NCBI RefSeq assembly: GCF_042675915.1
Contig: NZ_JBHTKL010000001.1
Coordinates: 372,001-436,000 of the forward strand
Reading direction: 5' to 3'
Origin: Thalassobacillus_A hwangdonensis
GTDB lineage: Bacteria > Bacillota > Bacilli > Bacillales > Halobacillaceae
DNA: 64,000 bases
The first letter of the stretch is position 1. The number at the start of each line of letters is the position of its first letter. This document shows, in pieces, positions 57,700 through 64,000 of this stretch. Under the pieces are notes generated by a model. It had not been told where the DNA came from. It did no database searches and worked only from the letters and a program-made list of their open reading frames with translations. Position numbers and translations under genes: made by a program.

Positions 57700-57713
57700 G
57701 AAAGCGATTACAT
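57700..57713 (+). promoter_or_regulatory. Catabolite-responsive element (CcpA cre)
   Basis: TGAAAGCGATTACA matches TGWAANCGNTNWCA at every position. It lies ~45 bases after the inferred SR1P start, where CcpA binding would block elongation. Confidence 0.7.
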
Positions 57714-57736
57714 TTAAAAAGGAGAGGGAGGATTTG

Positions 57737-57850
57737 ATGGGTACAATAATTTGTCAGGACTGCCAAGGCGTAATTGAACATTATGATGATGAGAAGGTAT
57801 CAACTCTCTACAGTACTTGTCCATCTTGCCATACGAAAGATAATAAATAA
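57737..57850 (+). CDS. SR1P-like GapA-binding peptide
   Basis: A 37-residue peptide. MGTIICQDCQGVIEHYDDEK opens it, followed by STLYSTCPSCH, so two CxxC pairs form a probable zinc site. This matches SR1P, the peptide encoded on the dual-function RNA SR1 of B. subtilis; it binds GapA and promotes RNase J1 activity. GGAGAGGGAGG lies before the ATG. In B. subtilis sr1 also lies beside speA in the pdh-slp-speA region. RNase J1 is encoded in this window (40972). Whether the RNA also base-pairs with ahrC mRNA cannot be judged. Confidence 0.85.
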   Translation: MGTIICQDCQGVIEHYDDEKVSTLYSTCPSCHTKDNK

Positions 57851-57853
57851 GAT

Positions 57854-57897
57854 CAAAAAACCTCCGATTGATTCAGTATCAATCGGAGGTTTTTTTA
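57854..57897. terminator. Bidirectional terminator
   Basis: AAAAAACCTCCGATTGA pairs with TCAATCGGAGGTTTTTT over 7 bases, shared by SR1P and convergent speA. Confidence 0.9.
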
Positions 57898-59364
57898 TTT
57901 GAATGCACGTCGCTCATTGATGACACGGATTGTCTGGATCGTTTCATCTTCGGTACCTTGGACCGGAAGACCAGCTTCAAGGTTTTCTGCAATATAATCC
58001 AAGTTCTCCTGTGTGATGATTTCACCAGGCAAGAATATAGGAATTCCTGGAGGGTAGACCATGATGAACTCTGCACTGACCCTGCCGACTGATTCATTGA
58101 TCGGTACGACTTCTGTTTCCGAGTAAAAAGCATCTCGTGGTGACAGTGCAAGCAATGGAATTTCAGGAACGTTGACACGAACTGCAGGTGCAGCCGTTGA
58201 TTTGCTGAAGCACTTGGACATTTCTGTAAGTGCTTCTACAAGTATGTCCGTTTCTTGATGTGTATCACCCGGCGTTATGATGCACAGTATGTTATATAGA
58301 TCGGAAAGTTCCACCTCGATATTATAATGCTTTCTTAGCCACACTTCTGCATCATAACCTGAGATGCCCAATGTTTTTACTGGTATGATCAGCTTAGTCG
58401 GATCGTAATCATATGTTGCAGGACTTCCCAGAATTTCTTCTCCTATACAATCAAGCTTTGGAATCGCCTTGACCCGTTTCCTAGTATTCTCTGCCAGCTC
58501 TATCGTTTTCGAAATGATCTCTTTCCCGTTCAACGCGAGCTGTTTTCTTGCAGCGTCAAGCGATGCGAGCAGAATATAAGAGGTTGAAGTCGTTGTCAAC
58601 ATCGATAGTACTGTCTGCACTCGTTCATGAGAGACAAGTCCTTCTCTAAGGTTCAACACCGAGCTTTGGGTCAGTGACCCTCCCAATTTATGGACACTCG
58701 TTGCAGCTAAGTCAGCACCAGCCTGCATTGCAGATAAAGGGAGGTCCTCGTGGAAATGGATATGGACACCGTGTGCTTCATCAACCAGTACTGGTACGTC
58801 GTACTGATGTGCAATCGAAACGATTTTCTTTAAATCTGCGGACACCCCGAAATATGTCGGGTTGATCACCAGCACCGCTTTCGCATCAGGGTGAACATCT
58901 AATGCTCTCTCTACAGCCTCTGGAGTGATACCATGAGAGATTCCGAGTTGATCATCCAATTCAGGATGAACAAAAATCGGAGTCGCACCTGAGAAGACGA
59001 TAGCAGAAGTAACGGACTTGTGAACATTTCGGGGCACGATGATTTTATCTCCTGGGCCACAAACGCTCATGACCATCGTCATAATCGCACCACTTGTACC
59101 TTGGACGGAGAAGAATGTATAATCCGCTCCGAAAGCTTGAGCAGCTAGATCCTGTGCCTCTTTGATCATTCCATGTGGATGATGCAGATCATCCAGAGGG
59201 CCGATATTGATGAGGTCGATCGATAATGCATTCTCTCCGATGAATTGCCTGAATCCATCGTCCATGCCTTTTCCTTTTTTATGTCCTGGAATATGAAATT
59301 GGACTGGATTTCTCCCAGCGTGTTCCATCAGTCCAGTAAATAATGGCGTTTTGTCTTGGGACAA
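57895..59364 (-). CDS. speA: Arginine decarboxylase SpeA (Orn/Lys/Arg decarboxylase family)
   Basis: A 489-residue PLP enzyme that converts arginine to agmatine for polyamine synthesis. FHIPGHKKGKGM, SVQGTSGAIMTMVM and the Schiff-base Lys in TSVHKLGGSLTQSSVLN (near 226) are present. The C-terminal domain ends with MVYPPGIPIFLPGE, and similarity to B. subtilis SpeA is visible over the full length. The start is a TTG with GAAGAGGTG upstream. Lysine decarboxylase specificity cannot be excluded by sequence alone. Confidence 0.93.
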   Translation of the reverse strand: MSQDKTPLFTGLMEHAGRNPVQFHIPGHKKGKGMDDGFRQFIGENALSIDLINIGPLDDLHHPHGMIKEAQDLAAQAFGADYTFFSVQGTSGAIMTMVMSVCGPGDKIIVPRNVHKSVTSAIVFSGATPIFVHPELDDQLGISHGITPEAVERALDVHPDAKAVLVINPTYFGVSADLKKIVSIAHQYDVPVLVDEAHGVHIHFHEDLPLSAMQAGADLAATSVHKLGGSLTQSSVLNLREGLVSHERVQTVLSMLTTTSTSYILLASLDAARKQLALNGKEIISKTIELAENTRKRVKAIPKLDCIGEEILGSPATYDYDPTKLIIPVKTLGISGYDAEVWLRKHYNIEVELSDLYNILCIITPGDTHQETDILVEALTEMSKCFSKSTAAPAVRVNVPEIPLLALSPRDAFYSETEVVPINESVGRVSAEFIMVYPPGIPIFLPGEIITQENLDYIAENLEAGLPVQGTEDETIQTIRVINERRAFK

Positions 59365-59495
59365 TCTTTACACCTCTTCATTTTTTAACAAATATCATAA
59401 AACACAAGAATTATAGCAGATGGAACGCGATGTGACCACCTGTTAAAACATTCTGATAATTCATGATAAAATGAAGTGGAAAGGGGAGGTAGTCA

Positions 59496-60455
59496 ATGAA
59501 ATGGGAAACGAGGGTTACTGAGTTATTAGGTATTACATATCCCATCATCCAGGGTGGCCTTGCCCACCTGGCATACGCTGAGCTTGCTGCTGCAGTCTCG
59601 AATGCAGGTGGGCTTGGTCAGGTCACAGCGATGAGTTTGGAGAACCCGGAACAATTGAAAGAAGAAATAAATAAAGTGAAAAGCATGACGGACCGTCCGT
59701 TCGGGGTCAATTTTGCAATCGGCCAGCATGGAAGGACGTTCGAACATATGGTTGAGGCTGCAATCGAAGCCTCCGTGCCTGTCATATCTGTGACTGGTGG
59801 TAATCCGAAGCCTGTGCTTGATATGGTAGAAGGGACAGGAATCAGGAAGCTTGTACTTGTAGCTGCGCGAAGGCAGGCAGAGAAGGCAGAAGAACTTGGA
59901 GCGGACGCGGTAATGGTCGTTGGTCATGAAGGGGGAGGACACCTTGGCCGGGATGACATCGGTACATTCGTCCTTACACCACAAGTCGTCGATAGTGTGA
60001 ACATACCTGTAATTGCTTCAGGTGGCATCGGCGATGGCAGAGGTATGATGGCTGCACTGGCATTAGGTGCGGAAGGGATAGAGATGGGAACAAGGTTCAT
60101 TGCCACGAAGGAATGTGTTCACGCGCATACATCCTATAAAAATGCCCTGATCGAGGCGGATGAATTGGGCACGACCATCATTAAGCGGTCCATCAAGGCT
60201 CCAGCGAGAGCGTTGAAAAACAGCTGGACAGAGCGTATCATTGCACTTGAGGAGGACGCTGGAGGTTACGATTCTCTTAAATCCTTTATCGGTGGAACGG
60301 CGAATAAACGCTATATCCATGACGGCAAGACTGATGAAGGATTTGCATGGGCAGGACAGGTTGCAGGAAGAATAAAGGATGTCCCCTCCGTCGATGAATT
60401 GTTTAAGCGGATGCTGAAAGAAGCAGAAGAGATCCGCGTGAAATGGAAGGAATGA
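59496..60455 (+). CDS. Nitronate monooxygenase-like flavoprotein (FabK/YrpB type)
   Basis: A 319-residue FMN-binding TIM-barrel protein. YPIIQGGLAHLAYAELAAAVSNAGGLG opens the barrel and VVGHEGGGHLGRDD carries the active-site His region. IPVIASGGIGDGRGMMAAL and GAEGIEMGTRF bind FMN phosphate. Members are either nitronate monooxygenases or the FabK enoyl-ACP reductase; lack of a fatty-acid gene context favours the former. GGGGAGG lies before the ATG. yktA follows 4 bases after its stop, so both form one operon. Confidence 0.82.
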   Translation: MKWETRVTELLGITYPIIQGGLAHLAYAELAAAVSNAGGLGQVTAMSLENPEQLKEEINKVKSMTDRPFGVNFAIGQHGRTFEHMVEAAIEASVPVISVTGGNPKPVLDMVEGTGIRKLVLVAARRQAEKAEELGADAVMVVGHEGGGHLGRDDIGTFVLTPQVVDSVNIPVIASGGIGDGRGMMAALALGAEGIEMGTRFIATKECVHAHTSYKNALIEADELGTTIIKRSIKAPARALKNSWTERIIALEEDAGGYDSLKSFIGGTANKRYIHDGKTDEGFAWAGQVAGRIKDVPSVDELFKRMLKEAEEIRVKWKE

Positions 60456-60459
60456 TTTT

Positions 60460-60738
60460 ATGAGTTACAATTATCCGATCGATCCGGAAACATGGTCCAA
60501 AGAAGAAATTGTCGACGTGGTCAATTTCTACTCCCTGGTCGAGCAGGCAAATGAAAAGAGCGTGAAACGGGAAGAATTATTAATGGCATACACAAGGTTC
60601 AAGCAAATTGTCCCCTCGAAAAGTGAGGAAAAGCAATTGCTTGCCAAATTCGAAAAGGAATCAGGTTATTCAGGTTATCATACTGTGAAGAAAGCACGGG
60701 AAGCACAGGAAGGTCAAAAAATATCCGTCAATAACTGA
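60460..60738 (+). CDS. yktA: YktA/UPF0223 family protein
   Basis: A 92-residue helical soluble protein. MSYNYPIDPETWSKEEIVDV and YTRFKQIVPSKSEEKQL with FEKESGYSGYHTVKKAR are the UPF0223 features. It corresponds to yktA near speA and suhB in B. subtilis; the function is unknown. GGAAGGA lies before the ATG in the end of the upstream gene. A bidirectional terminator follows. Confidence 0.9.
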   Translation: MSYNYPIDPETWSKEEIVDVVNFYSLVEQANEKSVKREELLMAYTRFKQIVPSKSEEKQLLAKFEKESGYSGYHTVKKAREAQEGQKISVNN

Positions 60739-60747
60739 TGAGAATAT

Positions 60748-60784
60748 AAAAAGAGGGACATTCCACGGAATGTCCCTCTTTTTA
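60748..60784. terminator. Bidirectional terminator
   Basis: AAAAAGAGGGACATTCC pairs with GGAATGTCCCTCTTTTT over AC, between convergent yktA and the TerC gene. Confidence 0.88.
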
Positions 60785-61549
60785 TCAATTATCGTGTACT
60801 TCTTTTGTAAGGTGGCGTCCAGACATGAACCATCCTCCAACTGCTATGGAAAGCAGCACAGACCAGAATGTCATCGTCCACCCTGCACTATGAGCGAAGT
60901 GGGAATCCAATACCCCTACTTCAGGATGGGAAAGTGTGATGACTGCGAGCTTCACACCAACCCAGGCTACAATCAGATATGCTGTCGTTTCAAGACTTGG
61001 TCGAGTTTCAAGCAGCTTGACGAACCAAGTGGCTGCAAATTTAATTAAGACAAGCCCAGCAATCCCAGCAATGACGACGACGATGAATTTTCCACCGTCC
61101 ATTCCTCCGATTGCGGGGAGCGGTGATTCTGGAAGTGCCAGTGCCAATGCTACAGCAGCAAGAATCGAGTCGATCGCAAAAACCAAATCTGCTGCCCCGA
61201 TTTTAGCAACTGTCGGCCAAAAACCTTTTCCACGAGCAACTTCTCCATTGGATTCTTCGGATTCTTCCTCTTTTTTACCGAGGATGTTCTTAGCTCCTAA
61301 GTAGATGAGGTAGACAGCACCTATCGCTTGGACCTGCCATACATTTGCAATGAATGATATCGCAAACAATGCTCCGAACCTGAATAGGAACGCCATAAGT
61401 ATTCCATAGTTAATCGCCTTTTTCTTCTGGTCTTCAGGCAAGTGCTTGGCTATGACAGCCAACACAAGTGCATTATCCGCAGACAGCAGCCCTTCCAACC
61501 CTATTAAAATAAGTAATGTCCAACCATATTCCAACCAGACGGATTCCAT
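60785..61549 (-). CDS. TerC-family metal exporter (YkoY-like)
   Basis: A 254-residue polytopic protein with about seven helices. TerC motifs: LEGLLSADNALVLAVIAKHLPED and VEIGAADLVFAIDSILAA-type DLVFAIDSIL. The acidic residues in these helices are the presumed metal sites. A Glu/Ser loop (EEESEESNGE) separates halves. B. subtilis TerC proteins YkoY and YceF export Mn2+ and metallate exoenzymes. The start is the ATG at 61549 with GGAGAGGAG upstream. Its leader holds a yybP-ykoY Mn2+ riboswitch, strongly supporting manganese efflux. Confidence 0.93.
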   Translation of the reverse strand: MESVWLEYGWTLLILIGLEGLLSADNALVLAVIAKHLPEDQKKKAINYGILMAFLFRFGALFAISFIANVWQVQAIGAVYLIYLGAKNILGKKEEESEESNGEVARGKGFWPTVAKIGAADLVFAIDSILAAVALALALPESPLPAIGGMDGGKFIVVVIAGIAGLVLIKFAATWFVKLLETRPSLETTAYLIVAWVGVKLAVITLSHPEVGVLDSHFAHSAGWTMTFWSVLLSIAVGGWFMSGRHLTKEVHDN

Positions 61550-61612
61550 TTCCGTCACTCCTCTCCATGAATGTTCTTCTACATCACTTTTGAAGAACAT
61601 AGGTATTCACAT

Positions 61613-61646
61613 AAAAACAGGGCCTTTCCCATTATGGAAAAGGCCC
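61613..61646 (-). terminator. Expression-platform terminator of the Mn2+ riboswitch
   Basis: On the minus strand GGGCCTTTTCC pairs with GGGAAAGGCCC over ATAAT, followed by TGTTTTT. It lies between the aptamer and the TerC start, so ligand binding must prevent its formation for the gene to be on. Confidence 0.78.
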
Positions 61647-61656
61647 AAAAAAAGAT

Positions 61657-61774
61657 AGACCTTTACCCTTGCTGGTAAAGGTCTTGCTAGCAACATTGAA
61701 GTCACCAGTAGTGCCGAGAACATCGAATGATATTCTGTAATGACGACATCTACTGTTAAAGCTACTCCCCTTTG
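61657..61774 (-). ncRNA. yybP-ykoY Mn2+ riboswitch
   Basis: Read on the minus strand, the leader contains AAAGGGGAGTAGC, then GTCGTCATTACAG, then GGTGACTTCAATGTTGC, then AGCAAGACCTTTACC and a closing GGTAAAGGTCT. These are the conserved blocks of the yybP-ykoY aptamer, which binds Mn2+ and turns on Mn2+ efflux genes. The paired downstream terminator (61613) and upstream promoter (61785) make a complete transcriptional riboswitch. Confidence 0.9.
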
Positions 61775-61784
61775 AACTATATAG

Positions 61785-61814
61785 ACTATACCAAAGGATC
61801 TGAAAATTGGTCAA
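61785..61814 (-). promoter_or_regulatory. Sigma-A promoter of the riboswitch-TerC transcript
   Basis: On the minus strand TTGACC and TATAGT are 18 bases apart, placing the start just ahead of the aptamer. It abuts the end of yktB. Confidence 0.7.
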
Positions 61815-61821
61815 GTATGCT

Positions 61822-62457
61822 TCAGGATATCTCTCTGGTCAGCTCATAGAGGGGCTTAAGTGTTTCAAACGTTTGCCTGCACCGGTCCAGGAATGCATCC
61901 CTGTCTCTCAATACATCATCATTACGGTCAATTTGAATTCCACATAGGAATTCTGATTTTTTCACATTCTTAAGACGATCGATCATGTGGGTGAAATCTT
62001 CTTCCGTCATATCTCCATGAGGCTTGGCGTCAGGTTTTGTATGATCCATCGACCATACAAAATTTCCAGGTATGTTTGTGGTAATGTTCGATTGATGTTT
62101 GGAAAGGACTTCTGCATAGTCTTGTTTTATCGGACTTTCATAGATGACAGCAAACCAAATGAATACATGTGTTTCCCATAATCCGACTTGGAAATGAGGG
62201 AGCTTTTTATAGCCTCGTTTGTTGTTTGCGAGTGCTGCCCATGTATCGTTGGGCGGGTTTTTTGAACGTCGTGCATGCTTCGCTACGTGAACGAACATTT
62301 CGTCGCCTGTCATTGCGGTAAGATCTGGCGCTAGTTCTGTTGCGATATCTTCCAGCTTAGGGGAAAGGTTCGCTCTCAAAGCTTCCATACGCTCCTCGAG
62401 TCCTGGGATAGAGAAGATATCGAAGTCTTTCTGCTTAAAGCCCTGGAATTCATTCAT
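61822..62457 (-). CDS. yktB: YktB/UPF0637 (DUF1054) family protein
   Basis: A 211-residue soluble protein. GFKQKDFDIFSIPGLEERM at the start and HVAKHARRSKNPPNDTWAA with HFQVGLWETHVFIWFAVIYE match YktB (UPF0637), a conserved protein of unknown function. The start is the ATG at 62457 with CAGGAG upstream; frames extending further have no site. In B. subtilis yktB lies near yktA and suhB as here. Confidence 0.9.
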   Translation of the reverse strand: MNEFQGFKQKDFDIFSIPGLEERMEALRANLSPKLEDIATELAPDLTAMTGDEMFVHVAKHARRSKNPPNDTWAALANNKRGYKKLPHFQVGLWETHVFIWFAVIYESPIKQDYAEVLSKHQSNITTNIPGNFVWSMDHTKPDAKPHGDMTEEDFTHMIDRLKNVKKSEFLCGIQIDRNDDVLRDRDAFLDRCRQTFETLKPLYELTREIS

Positions 62458-62643
62458 CGTTTCATCATCTCCTGTTCGTCGTTGCTTATAAAAGTGTACC
62501 ATATGTGCTCTAAACTGCTAAATGATGCGTTTAAAGCGTTTGAACTTTATAAAAAAGGGATAAATATTAGTAATAAAACATAAACTGTTTGCTCTTTCGT
62601 CACATATAAATAAGATAACAAAGAACTTGAGGGAGGGAAAACC

Positions 62644-62829
62644 ATGAAGCGTGTCATGGAAGCGTTAAAGCGCAGGGAGGCTGAAGAAAAGCTTCCAGTC
62701 ATCCGAATGGAAATCGATTATGAACTACTCACCTTGCATGATGCAATGCAAGCGGGGGACAAGGCCCAGATGAAAGCCAGTAAGGAACGGTTGAATGAAC
62801 TCAGAGCTGAATTGCTGCAATGGTCCTAA
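62644..62829 (+). CDS. Small helical protein, possibly YkzI-like
   Basis: A 61-residue, highly charged two-helix protein (MKRVMEALKRREAEEKLPV and QMKASKERLNELRAELLQW). GAGGGAGGG precedes the ATG and a terminator follows. B. subtilis has the small ykzI at the equivalent place between yktB and suhB; I infer the match from position and size, not from recalled sequence. Confidence 0.72.
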   Translation: MKRVMEALKRREAEEKLPVIRMEIDYELLTLHDAMQAGDKAQMKASKERLNELRAELLQWS

Positions 62830-62831
62830 GG

Positions 62832-62862
62832 TAGAGCAACTAATAAAGTTGCTCTTTTTTTT
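62832..62862 (+). terminator. Intrinsic terminator
   Basis: AGAGCAACT pairs with AGTTGCTCT over AATAA, followed by an eight-T run. Confidence 0.88.
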
Positions 62863-63022
62863 CCTGGAAATGATAAGAACATATGGATGGGGGAATTTTA
62901 GATAATGGACCACTCCTTTAGGACTTAATCATCTATTATCATGACGGTGCTGAACAGGTGCACATGACCTTAGGTTCTGATAGGATGGAAGGAACAACTT
63001 GTATCGGAGGAGTCAACGAACG

Positions 63023-63826
63023 ATGAATAAACAATTGAAAGACCAACTATACACCCAGGCAAAAGAATGGGTCCTGGAAGCAGGGGATCATATAAGGAAA
63101 CATATCGATCAACCGTTGAAAATCGACACTAAATCCGATGCCAATGATCTCGTAACCGAAATGGATGAACAGACGGAACAGTACTTTGCCGAACGGATCA
63201 ATGAACACTATCCATCTCATCAGTTACTAGGGGAAGAAGGTTTCGGTGATGAAGTGACAGCTCTCGACGGAACGATATGGATTGTAGACCCGATTGACGG
63301 AACGATGAATTTTGTTCATCAAAAACGGAACTTTGCCATTTCTGTAGGAATCTATCATGACGGCGTCGGTGAAATCGGACTCATCTACGATGTCATGGCG
63401 GATGTGCTTTATACAGCGAAAAGAGGGGAAGGGGCTTTTAAAAATGACCGAAGGCTGCCAGACTTGCAGCCTTCGAAAGATTTGGCTACCTCCATTCTGG
63501 CGGTAAATACATTCTGGGCTTTGAAAAATAAGCGTGTCTCAGAGGAAGGGATCCATCGTCTTGTACAAAAAGTCAGGGGGACGCGTTCATTTGGTTCTGC
63601 TGCATTGGAATTCGCATTCGTAGCCGAAGGTATTCTTGATGGCTACCTTACGATGAGTCTGATGCCTTGGGATGTCGCCGCGGGAATCGTCATTGTAAAC
63701 GAAGTTGGCGGAATCACTACGAAGGCTGACGGAGAACCAGTAGATATGCTGAAGAAAAATTCGATTTTGACGTGCCACCCTTCCATTCATGAAGAAATCA
63801 TAAACGAGTATGTATCATTAAAATAA
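63023..63826 (+). CDS. suhB: Inositol monophosphatase family protein (SuhB/YktC)
   Basis: A 267-residue Mg2+-dependent phosphatase. The metal-binding motifs are complete: GEEGFG, WIVDPIDGTMNFVH and MPWDVAAGIVIVNEVGG. The substrate is inositol-1-phosphate or a related sugar phosphate. The start is the ATG at 63023, with GGAGGAG ~10 bases upstream; eight earlier in-frame codons cross that site. It is the syntenic counterpart of B. subtilis yktC (suhB), and a strong terminator follows. Confidence 0.92.
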   Translation: MNKQLKDQLYTQAKEWVLEAGDHIRKHIDQPLKIDTKSDANDLVTEMDEQTEQYFAERINEHYPSHQLLGEEGFGDEVTALDGTIWIVDPIDGTMNFVHQKRNFAISVGIYHDGVGEIGLIYDVMADVLYTAKRGEGAFKNDRRLPDLQPSKDLATSILAVNTFWALKNKRVSEEGIHRLVQKVRGTRSFGSAALEFAFVAEGILDGYLTMSLMPWDVAAGIVIVNEVGGITTKADGEPVDMLKKNSILTCHPSIHEEIINEYVSLK

Positions 63827-63870
63827 ACAAGAAAGGGTTCCTTTTACTCAAGGAACCCTTTCTTGTTTTT
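63825..63870. terminator. Bidirectional terminator
   Basis: AACAAGAAAGGGTTCCTT pairs with AAGGAACCCTTTCTTGTT over TTACTC, followed by TTT. Confidence 0.9.
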
Positions 63871-63906
63871 CAGGAATGATTATAGGTAGTGGTCAACCAC
63901 GTTTTC

Positions 63907-64000
63907 TTAAGATTGCTGTCTCTTTTTCAAGCTGATGCCATATCCCATCAAACCGAATCCTAATAATGTAAATAAAATTCCAAGCCATACACTGCGAATA
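63907..64000 (-). CDS. Small membrane protein, C-terminal part (DUF5325/YlaF-like)
   Basis: The gene runs in from the right edge, so only the last ~31 residues are seen. A hydrophobic helix (VWLGILFTLLGFGLMGYGI) is followed by a basic end, SLKKRQQS. This agrees with the small two-helix YlaF/DUF5325 membrane proteins found downstream of suhB in Bacillaceae; the identification is tentative because most of the gene is outside. Confidence 0.5.
   Translation of the reverse strand, partial: IRSVWLGILFTLLGFGLMGYGISLKKRQQS

Noticed and set aside
1..64000. tRNA, rRNA, insertion sequences or prophage
   Set aside because: No tRNA cloverleaf with TTCGA loop, rRNA block, transposase, integrase or phage gene was recognised in either strand.

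Overview
The window is a chromosomal segment of a spore-forming, motile, low-to-medium GC Gram-positive rod of the Bacillaceae, most likely a moderate halophile of the Halobacillus type. Evidence for this: Gram-positive ribosome binding sites throughout; Spo0E-like, YjcZ and SR1P-type small proteins; RNase J1, RpoY and a Ktr potassium system; a BCCT betaine transporter; acidic lipoprotein linkers; and a C30 carotenoid cluster. The genus is an inference from gene content. There are no rRNA or tRNA genes, insertion sequences, prophage or CRISPR array, and almost all genes look intact.

Layout. 1-2.6 kb: the end of a Ktr/Trk potassium channel subunit and a PAS-GGDEF-EAL protein. 2.7-3.3 kb: two small sporulation-type genes. 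3.5-11.3 kb: C30 carotenoid locus made of two convergent operons (desaturase, desaturase, synthase on +; oxidase-type desaturase, glycosyltransferase, acyltransferase, CruF-like membrane protein on -). 11.5-20.2 kb: a second diguanylate cyclase, DoxX, the DUF1659/DUF2922/YvrJ trio, signal peptidase I, a Spo0E-like protein, patA, a patatin and several orphan small proteins, with three copies of an unrecognised leader element. 20.3-38.7 kb: a block in the Bacillus subtilis order cheV-ykyB-ykuE-fadH-darB-dapH-dapL-ykuS-mscY-ykuU-ykuV-yknU-yknV-ktrC, with inserted genes (Sco, hemolysin III, an MFS exporter, a CNNM/CorC-type protein). 39.2-51.8 kb: pyruvate oxidase, rnjA-rpoY, a DMT exporter with ykrA, def, ykyA and the pdhABCD operon. 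52.1-56.7 kb: envelope and osmolyte genes (thioredoxin-like lipoprotein, BCCT transporter, aromatic-acid exporter, polysaccharide deacetylase lipoprotein). 56.7-64 kb: SR1P, speA, a nitronate monooxygenase-like enzyme, yktA, TerC under a Mn2+ riboswitch, yktB, suhB and the end of a small membrane protein.

How the genes work together. Potassium and turgor control is well represented: a channel subunit, the KtrC gating subunit, the c-di-AMP-binding protein DarB, an MscS-type channel and a betaine importer. Lysine/diaminopimelate synthesis is covered by dapH, dapL and patA. Pyruvate metabolism is covered by PDH and pyruvate oxidase. Carbon-source control is visible at SR1P, whose promoter carries two CcpN-type boxes followed by a perfect CcpA cre.

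The most interesting unexplained signals are: a repeated terminator-containing leader in front of three unrelated small genes; a GC-rich intergenic repeat family whose conserved flanks extend well beyond its palindromic core; a 23-residue, strongly cationic peptide gene next to rpoY-rnjA; and a long hairpin leader in front of the MFS exporter.
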